Made by a program: the position numbers and the translations under genes. A stretch of 64,000 nucleotides of DNA from Papio anubis (Eukaryota; Chordata; Mammalia; Primates; Cercopithecidae). The notes under the pieces were generated by a model. The model was given only the letters and a program-made list of their open reading frames with translations. It was not told where the DNA came from and made no database searches. Below, in pieces: positions 43,843 to 55,329 of the stretch (position 1 is the stretch's first letter; the number at the start of each line of letters is the position of its first letter). Where the stretch lies: NCBI RefSeq assembly GCF_008728515.1, contig NC_044996.1, forward strand, positions 106,231,467 to 106,295,466, given 5' to 3'.

Positions 43843-45692
43843 AACTCTTTTAACTTTAGTTTTTTAACTATTATTTTAGGTTAAAGGGTACATGTGCAGG
43901 TTTGTTATATAGGTAAACTGTGTGACATGGGGGTTTGGTATACAGATTATTTTGTCACTCAGATAAGCATAGTACTCAGTAGGTAGTTTTTCAATCCTCA
44001 CCTTCCTCCCATCTTCCACCCTCAAGTAGGCCTTGGTGTCTGCTCTTCCCTTCTTTGTGTCAATGTATACTCAATGTTTAACTCCCATTTATAAGTGAAA
44101 ACATGCAGTATTTGGTTTTCCGTTTCTGTGTTAGTTCATTTAGGATAATGACTTTCAGCTCCATCTATGTTGCTGCAAAGAACATAATCCTATTCTTTCT
44201 TAAGGCTGCATTGTATTCCATGGTGCATATGTACCACTTTTTTTTATCCAGTCTACCATTGATGGGCACTTAGATTGATTCCATGTTTTTGCTTTTGTGA
44301 ATAGTGCTGCATTGAATATACCCATGCATGTGTCTTTATGGCAAAACAATTTACATTCCTTTGGACATACACAGAATCATAGGGTTGCTGGGTCAAATGG
44401 TAGTTCTAAGTTCTTTGAGAAATCACCAATTTGCTTTTCACAATGGCTGAAATAATTTACATTCCCAACAGCAATGTATAAATTTTCCCTTTTCTCTGCA
44501 ACTTCTCCAACATCTGTTATTTATTTTTTTACTTTTAATAGCCGCTCTGACCGGTGTGAGATAGCCATATCACTGTGATTTTGATTTGCATTTCTCTAAT
44601 GATTAGTGATGTTGAGCATTTATTCATATGCTTGTTGGCCACATGTATGTCTTCTTCTGAAAAGTGCCTATTTGTGTCTTTCGTCCACTTTTTAAATGAA
44701 GTTTTTGCTTTTCCCTTGTTAATTTGTTTAAGTTTCTTATAGATACTGGATATTAAACCTTTTTCAGATGCATAGTTTGTAAGTATTTTCTCCCATTCTG
44801 TAGGTTGTAGGTTTACTCTGTTGATGTTTCTTTTGCTGTGCAGAAGCTCTTTAGTTTAATTAAGTCCCATTGGTAAAATTTCATTTTAATTCCAATTGCT
44901 TTTGGTGTCTTCATCATGAAATCTTTGCCAGGGTCTATGTACAGAATGGTATTGCCTAGGTTACCTTCCAGGGTTTTTATAGTTTTGGGTTTTACATTTA
45001 AGTCTTTAGTCCACCTTGAGTTTATTTTTGTATATGATATAAGGAAGGAGCCCAGTTTCAATCTTTTGCATATGGCTAGCCAGTTATCCTAACACTATTT
45101 ATTGAATAGGGAGCCCTTTCCCCACTGCATGCTTTTGTCCACTTTGTTGAAGGTCTGATGGTTGCAGGTGTACAGCTTTATTTCTGGACTCTATTCCATT
45201 ACATTGGTCTATGTGTTTGTTTTTGTATCAGTATCATGCTATTTTGGTTACTGTAGCCTTGTAGTATTGTTTGAAGTTGAGTAATGTGATGCCTCCAGCT
45301 TTGTTCTTTTTGCTTGGGATTGCTATGGCTATTCAGGCCTTTTTTTATTTTTATTTTTATTTTTTGATTCCACATGAATTTTAAAATAGTTTTATTCTAA
45401 TTCTGTGAAGAATGCCTTTGGTAGTTTGATAGGAATAGCATTGAATCTGTAAATTGCTTTGGGCAGTATGGACATTTTAACAGTATTGATTCTTCTTATC
45501 CATGAGCATGGAATGTTTGGCCATTTGTTGGTGTCATGACTGACTTCTTTCAGCAGAGTTTTGTAATTCTCATCATAGAGATCCTTCACCTTCCTGGTTA
45601 GCTGTATTCCTAGATATTTTATACTTTTTGTGGCTACTGTGAATAGGATTGCATTCTTCATTTGGCTTTCAGCTTGGATGTTATTGGTGTAT
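43843..45692 (-). pseudogene. old L1 (3' UTR and ORF2 3' part), left half of interrupted element
   Basis: Antisense L1: T-rich tail, 'GGTTAAAGGGTACATGTGCA', 3' UTR, then the reverse of the ORF2 C-terminal and reverse-transcriptase/thumb region (a minus-strand frame at 45392-45772 still resembles ORF2). Text breaks at the target-site duplication 45693-45707 and resumes at 52525. By 3' UTR wording it is a middle-aged primate L1 (late L1M/early L1PA-PB). Confidence 0.9.
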
Positions 45693-45707
45693 AAAAATGC
45701 TACTGAT
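45693..45707. repeat. target-site duplication copy 1 (AAAAATGCTACTGAT)
   Basis: First of three copies of ATGCTACTGAT in the L1 nest. It separates the old minus-strand L1 from the youngest plus-strand L1. The second copy is at 46066-46080 and the third at 52507-52517. Confidence 0.98.
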
Positions 45708-46065
45708 GGGGGGCGGAGCAAGATGGCCGAATAGGAGCAGCTCCAGTCTTCAACTCCCAGCGCCAGCGACACAGAAGACCGGTGATTTCGGCATTTTCAA
45801 CTGAGGTACTGGGTTCATCTCACTGGGGAGTGCCGGACGATCGGTACTGGTCAGCTGCTGCAGCCCGACCAGCGAGAGCTGAAGCAGGGCGAGGCATTGC
45901 CTCAGNNNNNNNNNNNNNNNNNNNNNNNNNNNNNNNNNNNNNNNNNNNNNNNNNNNNNNNNNNNNNNNNNNNNNNNNNNNNNNNNNNNNNNNNNNNNNNN
46001 NNNNNTGCACGTTATGCACATGTACCCTACAACTTACAGTATAATAATAATAAATAAATTTAAAA
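45708..46065 (+). mobile_element. youngest L1 insertion, interior missing (assembly gap)
   Basis: 198 bp of L1 5' UTR (45708-45905: GGGGGGCGGAGCAAGATGG, 'GACACAGAAGACCGGTGATT', 'GAAGCAGGGCGAGGCATTGC'), 100 N, then 60 bp of L1 3' end and tail (46006-46065: 'TGCACATGTACCCTACAACT', 'AGTATAATAATAATAAATAA', poly-A). Flanked by the exact 15-bp duplication AAAAATGCTACTGAT (45693-45707 and 46066-46080). A complete 5' start plus a complete 3' end implies a full-length element of about 6 kb collapsed here. The 5' UTR type matches recent Old World monkey L1. Whether its ORFs are intact cannot be seen. Confidence 0.9.
45906..46005. other. assembly gap, exactly 100 N
   Basis: One hundred N, the conventional size for a gap of unknown length, placed in the interior of a young L1. 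Confidence 1.
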
Positions 46066-46085
46066 AAAAATGCTACTGATTTTTG
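46066..46085. repeat. target-site duplication copy 2, shared by two insertions
   Basis: AAAAATGCTACTGATTTTTG. Its first 15 bases are the right-hand duplication of the youngest L1. From 46068 it is also the left-hand duplication of the full-length L1PA that follows (partner 52507-52524). Confidence 0.97.
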
Positions 46086-47427
46086 GCGACTGGCAAGGTG
46101 GTTGAATAAGAGCAGCTCTGGTCTGCAGCTCCCAGTGAGATCAACACAGAAGGTGGGTGGTTTCTGCATTGCCAACTGAGGTACCTTGTTCAGCTCATTG
46201 GGACTGGTTAGACAGTGGGTGCAGCCCATGGAGGGCTAGCTGAAGCAGGATGTGGCATCACCTTACCCGGGAAGTGCAAGGGGTTGGGGAAATCCCTCCC
46301 CTAGCCAAGGGAAACCATGAGGGACTGTGCCATGAAGAATGGTACACTCTGGTCCAGATAATATGCTTTTCCCACAGTCTTCACAACTCGCAGACCAGGA
46401 GATTCCCTTAGGCACCCACATCACCAGGGCCTTGGGTTTCAAGCACAAAACTGGATGGGCATTTGAGCAGACACTGAGCTAGCTGCAGGAGATATTTTTC
46501 ATACCCCAGTGGTGCCTGGAAAGCCAGCAAGACAGAACCATTCACTTCCCTGGAAAGGGGGCTGAAGCCAGGAAGCCAAGTGGTCTAGCTCAGCAGATCC
46601 CATTCCCACAGAGCCCAGCAAGCTAAGAACCACTGGCTGAAAATTCTCGCTGCCAGCACAGCAGTCTGAAGTCCACCAGGACACTCAAACTTGGTGTGGG
46701 GAGGGGCATCTGCCATTACTGAGGCTTGAGTAGGCAGTTTTCCCCTCACAGTGTAACCAAAGCCACTGGGATGTTCTAACTGGGTGGAGCCCACCACAGC
46801 TCGGGAAAGCCGATGTAGCCAGATTGCCTCTGTAGATTCCTCCTCTCTGAGCAGGGCATCTCTGAAAGAAAGGCAGCAGCCCTAGTCAGGGGCTTATAGA
46901 TAAAACTCCCATCTCCCTGAGACAGAGCACCTGGGGAAAAGGGTGGCTGTGGGTGTAACTTCAGCAGAGTTCAACGTTCCTGCCTTCCAGTTCTGAAGAG
47001 AGCAGTGGATCTCCCAGCACAGCACTTGAGCTCTGCTAAGGGACAGACTGCCTCCTCAAGTGGGTCCTAAACCCCATGTCACCTGACTGGGAGACACCTC
47101 CCAGCAGGGGTCAATAGACACCTCATACAGGAGAGTTCCGACTAGCATCTGGTGGGTGCTCCTCTGGGACGAGGCTTCCAGAGGAAGGAACAGGCAGCAA
47201 TCTTTGCTGTTCTGCAGCCTCTGCTGGTGATACCCAGGCAAACAGGGTCTAAAGTGGACCTCCAGCAAACTCCAGCAGACCTGCAGCAGAGGGGCCTGAC
47301 TGTTAGAAGGAAAACTAACAAACAGAAAGGAATAGTATCAACATCAACAAAAAGGACATCCACACAGACACCCCATCCGAAGGTCACCAACATCCAAGAT
47401 CAAAGGTCTTCATGGATATCCACGAAG
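46086..47427 (+). promoter_or_regulatory. L1 5' UTR with internal promoter
   Basis: About 1.34 kb before the ORF1 start. In active L1s this region holds an internal pol II promoter (YY1 site near the start, antisense promoter further in). Here the early 'CAAGGTGGTTGAATAA' stands where the YY1 core CAAGATGGCCGAATA would be; two changes in the GATGGCC core probably weaken it. By contrast the youngest L1 at 45708 keeps CAAGATGGCCGAATA intact. Confidence 0.75.
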
Positions 47428-48428
47428 ATGAGGAAAAACCAGCGCAAAAAGGCTGAAAATTGCCAAAACCAGAATGCCTCTTCTCTTACAAAGGATCACA
47501 ACTCCCAGCCAGCAAAGGAACAAAAACTGGGTGGAGAATGAATTTGACAAATTGACAGAAGTAGGTTTCAGAAGGTAGGTAATAACAAAATTCCTCTGAG
47601 CTAAAGGAGCATGTTCTAACTCAATGCAAGGAAGCTAACAACCTTGAAAGAAGGTTAGAGGACTTGCTAACTAGAACAACCAATTTGGAGAAGAACATAA
47701 ATGACCTGATGGAGCTGAAAAACACAGCACAAGAACTTTGTGAAGCATACACAAGTATGAATAGCCAAATTGATCAAACAGAAGAAAGGATATCAGAGAT
47801 TGAAGATCAACTTAATGAAATAAAGCATGAAGACAAGATTAGAGAAAAAAGAATGAAAAGAAATGAACAAAGCCTCCAAGTAATATGGGACTATGTGAAA
47901 AGACCAAACCTGTGTTTGACGGGTGTAACTGAAAGTGATGGAGAGAATGGAAGCAAGTTGGAAAACACTCTTCAGGATATTATCCAAGAGAACTTCCCCA
48001 ACCTAGTAAGACAGGCCAACATTCAAATTCATGAAATACAGAGAACACCACAAAGATACTCCTTGAGAAGAGCAACCGCAAGACACATAATCGTCAGATT
48101 CACCAAGATTAAAACAAAGGAAAAAATGTTAAGGGCAGCCAGAGAGAAAGGTTGGGTTACTCACAAAGGGAAGCCCATCAGACTAACAGTGGATATCTCT
48201 GCAGAAACCCTACCAGCCATAAGAGAGTGGGGGCCAATAGTCAACATTCTTAAAGAAAATAATTTTCAACCCGGAATTTCATATCCAATCAAACTAAGCC
48301 TCATAAGCGAAGGAAAAATAAAATTCTTTACAGACAAGCAAATGCTGAGAGATTTTGTCAACACCAGGCCTGCCTTACAAGAGCTCCTGAAGAAAGCACT
48401 AAATATGGAAAGGAAAAACCAGTACTAG
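47428..48428 (+). pseudogene. L1 ORF1 (RNA-binding protein), frameshifted
   Basis: The start ATG at 47428 opens the typical basic N-terminus, but the frame closes at 47541 after an extra base in an A-run. A second extra base near 47595 brings the reading into the frame that runs open to the normal stop at 48428 (254 codons from 47664). That part covers the end of the coiled coil (heptads in NDLMELKNTAQELCEAYTS), the RRM ('RRATARHIIVRF') and the C-terminal domain up to 'ALNMERKNQY'. In a live element ORF1p trimers coat L1 RNA. Two frameshifts make this copy a pseudogene. Confidence 0.9.
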
Positions 48429-48518
48429 CCACTGCAAAAACATACCAAATTGTAAAGACCATTGACACCATGAAGAAACTGCATCAACTAACAGGCAAAA
48501 TAACCAGCTAGCATCATA

Positions 48519-51500
48519 ATGGCAGGATCAAATTCACACATAACAATATTAACCTTAGATGGAAACAGGCTAAATGCCCCAGTTAAAAGACACAGACTGG
48601 CAAACTGGATAAAGAGTCAAAACCCATTGGTGTGCTGTATTCAGGAGACCCATCTCATGTGCAAAGACACACCTAGGCTCAAAATAAAGGGATGGAGGAA
48701 TATTTACCAAGCAAATGGAAAGCAAAAGAAAAGCAGGGGTTGCAATCTTAGTCTCTGATAAAACAGACTTTAAACCAACAAAGATAAAAAGAGACAAAGA
48801 AGGGTATTATATAATGGTAAAGGGATCAATGCAACAAGAAGAGCTAACTATCTTAAATATATATGCACCCAATACAGGAACACCCAGATTCATAAAGCAA
48901 ATTCTTAGAGACCTACAAGGAGACTTAGACCCCCACACAATAATAGTGGGAGACTTTAACACTCCACTGTCAATATTAGACAGATCAATGAGACAGAAAA
49001 TTAACAAGGATATTCAGGACTTGAACTCAGCTCTGCACCAAGTGGACCTAATAGATATCTACAGAACTCTCCACCCCAAATCAACGGAACATACATTCTT
49101 CTCAGCACCACATTGCACTAATTCTAAAATTGATCACATAATTAGAAGTAAAACACTCCTTGACAAATGCAAAAGAATGGAAATAATAACAAACAGTCTC
49201 TCAGACCACAATGCAATCAAATTAGAACTCAGAAGTAAGAAACTCACTCAAAACCACACAACTACATGGAAACTGAACAACTTGCTCCTGATTGACTACT
49301 GGGTAAATAACAAAATTAAAGCAGAAACAAATAAGTTCTTTGAAACCAGTGAGATCAAAGACACATTGTATGAGAATCTCTGGGACACAGCTAAAGCAGT
49401 GTTTAGAGGGAAATTTATAGAACTAAATGCCCAGAAGAAGGCAGGAAAGATCTAAATTCAACACCCTAACATCACAGTCAAAAGAAGTAGAGAAGCAAGA
49501 GCAAACAAATCAAAAGCCAGCAGACAACAGGAAATAACTAAGATCAGAGCAGAACTGAAGGAGATAGAGACACAAAAAACACTTCAAAAAATCAATAAAT
49601 CCAGGAGCTGATTTTTTAAAAAGATTAACAAAATAGATAGATGGCTAGCCAGACTAATAAAGAAGAAAAGAGAGAAGAATCAAATAGACACAATAAAAAA
49701 TGATAAAGGGGATATCAGCACTGATTCCACAGAAATAAAAGCTACCATCAGAGAATACTATAAACACCTCTATGCAAATAAACTAGAAAATCTAGAAGAA
49801 ATGCATAAATTCCTGGACACATACACCCTCCCAAGACTAAATCAGGAAGAAGTTGAATCCCTGAATAGGCCAATAACAAGTTCTTCCAGACGGATTCACA
49901 GCCAAATTATACCAGAGGTACAAAAAGGAGCTGGTACCATTCCTTCTGAAACTATTCCAAACAATAGAAAAAGAGGGACTCCTCCCTAACTCATTTTATG
50001 AGGCCAGCATCATCCTGATACCAAAACCTGGCAGAGACACAACAACAACAACAAAAAAAGAAAATTTCAGGCCAATATCCCTGATGAACATCAATGCGAA
50101 AATCCTCAATAAAATACTGCACACTGAATCCAGCAGCACATCAAAAAGCTTATCCACCATGATCAAGTCAGTTTCATCCCTGGGATGCAAGGCTGGTTCA
50201 ACATACACAGATCAATAAATGTAATCCATCACATAAACAGAACCAATGACAAAAACCACATGATTATCTCAATAGATGCAGAAAAGGCCTTCGATAAATT
50301 TAATACCCCTTCATGCAAAAACTCTCAATAAACTAGGTATTGATGGAACATTTCTCAAAATAATAAGAGCTATTTATGACAAACCCACAGCCAATATCAT
50401 ACTGAATGGGCAAAAGCTGGAAGCATTCTCTTTGAAAACCGGCACAAGACAAGAATGCCCTCTCTCACCACTCTTATTCAACATAGTATTGGAAATTCTG
50501 ATAAGGGCAATCAGGCAAGAGAAATAAATACAGGTTATTCAAGTAGGAAGAGAGGAAGTCAAATTGTCTCTGCTTGCAGATGACATGATTATATATTTAG
50601 AAAGCCCCATTGTCTAAGCCCAAAATCTCCTTAAGCTGATAAGCAACTTCAGCAAAGTCTCAGAATACAAAATCAATATGCAAAAATCACAAGCATTCCT
50701 CTACACCAGTAATAGACAAACAGAGAGCCAAATCATGAGTGAATTCCCATTCACAATAGCTACAAAGAGAATAAAATACCTAGGAATAGAACCCACAAGG
50801 GATGTGAAGGACCTCTTCAAGGAGAACTACAAACCACTGCTCAAGGAAATAAGAGAGGATCTAAACAAATGGAAAAACATTCCATGCTCATGGATAGGAA
50901 GAATCAATATTGTAAAAATGGCCATATACCCAAAGTAATTCATAGATTCAATGCTATCCCCATCAAACTACCATTGACTTTCTTCACAGCATTAGAAAAA
51001 ACTACTTTAAGTTTCATATGGAACCAAAAAAGAGCCCGTGTAGCCAAGACAATCCTAAGCAAAAAGAACAAAACCGGAGGCATCACACTACCTGACTTCA
51101 AACTATACTACAAGACTACAGTAACCAGAACAGCTTGGTACTGGTACCAAAACAGATATATAGACCAATGGAACAGAACAGAGGCCTCAGAAATAATGTG
51201 ACACATCTACAACCATCTGATCTTTGATAGACCTGACAAAATCAAACAATGGGGAAAAGATTTCCTATTTAATAAATGGTGTTGGGAAAACTGGCTAGCC
51301 ATATGCAGAAAACTGAAACTGGACCCCTTCCTTACACCTTACAAAAAAAATTAACTCAAGACAGATTAAAGACTTAAATGTAAGATCTAAAACCATAAAA
51401 ACCCTAGAAGAAAACCTAGGCAATACCATGCAGGAAATAGGCATGGGCAAAGGCTTCATGACTTAAACACCAAAAGCCATGGCAACAAAAGCCAAAATTG

Positions 51501-52278
51501 ACAAATGGGATCTAATTAAACTAAAGAGCTTCTGCACAGCAAAAGAAACTATCATCAGAACAAACAGGCAATCTACAGAATGGGAGAAAAGTTTTTCAAT
51601 CTATCCATCTGACAAAGGGCTAATATCCAGAATCTACAAAGAACTTAAACAAATTTACAAGAAAAAAAAAATCAAAAACTGGGTGAAGGATCTGAACAGA
51701 TGCTTCTCATAAGAAGACATTTATGTGGCCAATAAACATGAAAAAAGTTCATTAGAGAAATGCAAATCGAAACCACAATGAGATACCATCTCATGCCAGT
51801 TAGAATGGCAATCATTAAAAAATCAGGAAACAACAGATGCTGGAGAGGATGTGGAGAAATAGGAATACTTTTACACTGTTGGTGAGAGTGAAAATTGGTT
51901 CAACCATTGTGGAAGACAGTGTGGTGATTCCTTAAGGATCTAAAACCAGAAATACCATTTGACCCAGCAATACTGTTACTGGGTATATACTCAAAGGATT
52001 ATAAATCATTCTACTATAAAGACACATGCACACGTATGTTTATTGCAGCACTGTTCAGAGTAGCAAAGACTTGTAACAAATCCAGATGCCCATCAATGAT
52101 AGACTGGATAAAGAAAATGTGGCACATAGACACCATGGAATACTATGCAGCCATAAAAAAGAATGAGTTCATGTCCTTTGCAGGAACATGGATGAAACTG
52201 GAAACCGTCATTCTCAGCAAACTAACATAGGAACAGAAAACCAAATGCCACATGTTCTCATTCATAAGTGAGAGCTGA
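48519..52278 (+). pseudogene. L1 ORF2 (endonuclease/reverse transcriptase), multiply disrupted
   Basis: ORF2 starts at ATG 48519. The endonuclease domain is readable: ETHL (about residue 43), a frameshift near 48730, then GDFNTPL, FFSAPH, and SDHNAIKLEL with the catalytic Asp/His still present, up to a stop at 49455. The reverse-transcriptase domain is split over several frames; the LADDMI motif (FADD/YADD equivalent) is at about 50574, and the GIDGTFLK/ECPLSPLLFNI segment at 50336-50490. The C-terminal part (51479-51712, 52036-52230) is also out of frame. The usual stop lies near 52276. At least five shifts or stops; not functional. Confidence 0.9.
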
Positions 52279-52332
52279 TCAATGAGAACACATGGACACA
52301 GGGAGGGGAACATCACACACCAGGGCCTGTCA

Positions 52333-52355
52333 GGGGGTGGGGGATGAGGGGAGGG
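52333..52355 (+). promoter_or_regulatory. G-quadruplex motif in the L1 3' UTR
   Basis: GGGGGTGGGGGATGAGGGGA followed by GGG: four G-runs with loops of 1, 4 and 1. L1PA 3' UTRs are known to carry such a conserved G-rich tract; here it is intact. Confidence 0.8.
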
Positions 52356-52506
52356 ATAGCATTAGGAGAAATACCTAATGTCGATGACGGTTTGATGGGT
52401 GCAGCAAACCACCATAGCATGTGTATACCTAGGTAACAAACCTGCACGTTCTGCACATGTATCCCAGAACTTAAAGTATAATTTTAAAAAAGAAAGAAAA
52501 AAGAAG

Positions 52507-52524
52507 AAATGCTACTGATTTTTG
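52507..52524. repeat. target-site duplication copy 3 (AAATGCTACTGATTTTTG)
   Basis: Right-hand duplication of the full-length L1PA. Immediately after it the interrupted minus-strand L1 resumes with TAACATTGATTTTG. Confidence 0.98.
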
Positions 52525-54460
52525 TAACATTGATTTTGTATCCTGCAACTTTGCTGAAATTGTTTATCAGATACAGGATCTTTTGGGCAGAGACTGTGGG
52601 GTTTTCTAGGTGTAGAATCATATTGTCTTCAAACAGAGATAGTTTGACTTTCTCTTTTCCTATTTGGATGCCCTTTATTTCTTTCTTGTGCCTCATTGCC
52701 CTGATGAGGACTTCTAATAATATGTTGAATAACACTCATTGTTTACCCCCAAATCATTCTGGAGCAGGTGTTTAAATTTCCATGTAATTGTATGGTTTGT
52801 ATGATCTCCTTAGTATTGATTTCTATTTTTATTATGCTGTGGTCCAAGAGAGTGGTTGGTAGGATTTTGTTTTTTTTAAATTTGCTGAGAATTCTTTTAT
52901 GGCTCAGCATGTGGTCAACTTTAGAGTATGTGCCATATGCAGATGAGAAGAATGAATATTCTCTTATTTCTGGATGGAGAGTTCTGTAAATGTCTGTTAG
53001 GTCCATTTGGTCAAGTGTCGAGTTCAGTTCCTGCATATCTTTGTTAGTATTCTGCCTCAATGATTTGTCTAACACTGTCAGTGGGGTGTTGAAATCTACC
53101 ACTATTATTGTGTGCTTATCTAAGTCTCTTTGCAAGTCTCTAAGAATTTGTTTTATGAATCTGGGTGCTCCTGTGGTGAGTGCATATATATTTAGAATAG
53201 TTAGGTCTTCTTGTTGAATGGAACCCTTTACCATTATGTAATGCTCTTCTTTGTCTTTTTGATCATTACTGGTTTAAAGTCTGGTTAGTCTGAAATTAGA
53301 ATAGCAAACCCTGATTTTTTTTCTGTTATCTCTTTGCTTGGTAGCTTTTTCTTCATCCCTTTACTTAGAGATTATAGGTGACATTGCATGTGAGATGGTT
53401 CTCTTGAAGACAAGATACAGTTGGGTCGTCCTTCCTAATCCAATTTGACATTCTGTGCCTTTTAATTGGGGCATTTTGCCTGTTTACATTGAAAGTTTGT
53501 ATTGATATGTGTGTGGATTTGATCCTGTCATCATGTTGTTATCTGGTTATTATGTAGACTTAATTGTGTAGCTCTTTTACAGTGTCGATGGTTTACACAC
53601 TTAAGTGTGTTTTCGTGGTAGCCAGTAATGGCCTTTCATTTCCATATTTAGCACTTTCTTAAGGACTTCTTGTAAGGCAGGTCTAGTGGTAATGAATTAC
53701 TTTGGAATTTTCTGGTCTGAAAAATGTCTTATTTCTCCTTCTCTTATGAAGCTTAGTTTGGCTAGATAAGAAGTTTTTCATCATAGTTTCTTTTCTTTAA
53801 GAATGCTGAACATAGGACCCCAATCTCTTCTGGCTTACAAGGTTTCTACTGAAAGATCTGCTATTAGCCTGATGGAATTCCTTTTGTAGATGACCTGCCC
53901 CCTCTCTCTAGTTGCCTTTAGCACTTTTTCTTTTGAGAATCTGATGCCTATGTGTCTTGGAGATGGTCATCTTGTATAATATCTCGCAGTGGTTCTGGTT
54001 CTCTGCATTTCCTAAATTTGAATGTTGGCCTCTCTAGCAAGGTTGGAGAAGTTTTCATGGATGATCTCCTTAAATATGTTATCCAAGTTTCTTGCTCTCT
54101 CTCATTTTCTTTCAAGGATGCCAATGAGTTGTGAATTTGGTTTCTTTACATAATCCCACATTTTGCGGAGGTTTTATTCTTTTTTTTATTGTTTTTTATT
54201 TATTTTTGGCTGATGGAGTTAGTTCAGAGAACTGGTCTTCAAGCTCTGAGATTCTTTCCTCAGCTTGGCCTATTCTGCTTTTAATACTTGCAATTGTATT
54301 ATAAAATTCTTGAAGTGAGTTTTTCAATTGTATGATATTAATTTGGTTCTTTCTTAAAATGGCCATTTCATCTTTCAGCTCCTGTATCATTTCACTGTAT
54401 TCCTTAGATTCCTCGGATTGGGTTTCGACTTTCTCCTGAATCTTGAGAAAAGTTTTTTTT
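52525..54460 (-). pseudogene. old L1 (ORF2 5' part and ORF1), right half, internally deleted
   Basis: Continues the element from 43843-45692. Reverse-strand text passes from reverse transcriptase (MLFNILLEVLIRAM, to about 52735) directly into the end of the endonuclease domain (52743-53234, VDFNTPL, LLDHSIIKIE), so roughly 1.2 kb of ORF2 is missing at about 52735-52760. It then runs through the ORF2 start, the inter-ORF region and the ORF1 coiled coil (RIGQAEERISELEDQ at 54196-54390). The 5' end is truncated near 54460. The catalytic Asp context is changed (VVDFN). Confidence 0.85.
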
Positions 54461-54869
54461 TAAGAGATGCTTATTTTTTAGGAGATCCACACTTAGAAGT
54501 GTAGATCAAGTGGAATAATAGAGAAAGATTAAATAAAAAGACTATCTATACAGTATAGTCATGAGGTAGGAAACTAACAAAGTATGTTGAAGCACCCCAG
54601 AGCCATAGGGGTTCCCAATCACAGGTCTTAAGAGACAGGAGGGAGCAGTTACTGGGACCTAAAAAAGAGCCTTGGTTATAGTGATAGACAATTTACTGAC
54701 AGAAGCTGTGGACTCTAGTGGGAACACACAACCACTGCTCACTCTTGGCCCACCTTCTGATATTCTGTCTGATCCTCCCATTGGCCATACCCAACTAAGA
54801 GCAAGAGGGTAAAGGAGTGTGAGGATGCAGTCCAGAAAGGTCAGTTTCCCAAGAAAAAAGCAGGATGGA
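54461..54869. other. no clear feature
   Basis: Unassigned; may be the body of the L1M 3' end that follows. Confidence 0.35.
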
Positions 54870-55075
54870 GAAAGTGATAGGGGCAAAATAAAAGTATTCT
54901 GCACCAGGGAAAATGTGAGGATGCCTGTAATAGATGAAGTAATATGGCATATGTTAACAATTGTTAAATCCATATGGAGAATATGCATGTTTGCTATATT
55001 ATTTTTCCTACTTTTCTGTATATTTGAAATTTTTCATAACAAAAAGTGGAAATAAAGTGAGGGCAAAATAAAACA
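54870..55075 (+). repeat. L1M/HAL1-like 3' end
   Basis: 'GGCATATGTTAACAATTGTT', 'CTACTTTTCTGTATATTTGA', 'AATTTTTCATAACAAAAAGT'. This is the terminal text of old L1/HAL1 3' UTRs, as also seen at 32805-33100. Confidence 0.7.
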
Positions 55076-55329
55076 AAGTCTGAAAGAACATACACTTATG
55101 ATCTAAACATACACTTATGATCTAAACTGGAAGAATTACTAAAGTATTGACTTCAGAAATGAAACCCAGAAATTCAACCCAGAAGGAAGCTGTAGGAGGT
55201 GAAAAGCAATGATGAGTGATGAGCTTGGTAAATAGATGAGTAAATCTCAATGAGCATTAGCTCTTAAAAAATAGCTGGAAATTACAGATCCATGTGTAAA
55301 GTGATATTGTAGATGTAGAACAGAAAAGA
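55076..55329. other. no feature seen; 21-bp direct repeat
   Basis: Unassigned. ACATACACTTATGATCTAAA occurs twice in tandem at about 55088-55129. Confidence 0.45.

Larger units (their letters stand above)
46086..52506 (+). mobile_element. full-length L1PA-type LINE-1, inactive
   Basis: 6.4 kb with all parts: 5' UTR from 46086 ('GAATAAGAGCAGCTCTGGTC'), ORF1 from 47428, ORF2 from 48519, 3' UTR with a G-rich tract, and an A-rich tail ending at 52506. Flanked by the 18-bp duplication AAATGCTACTGATTTTTG at 46068-46085 and 52507-52524. 5' UTR wording suggests a mid-age L1PA (about L1PA8-L1PA13). Both ORFs carry several frameshifts and stops, so it cannot move itself. Confidence 0.95.

Noticed and set aside
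45750..46229. 159-codon minus-strand frame across the assembly gap
   Set aside because: It is bridged by 34 unknown residues from N bases and joins antisense 5' UTRs of two different L1s.
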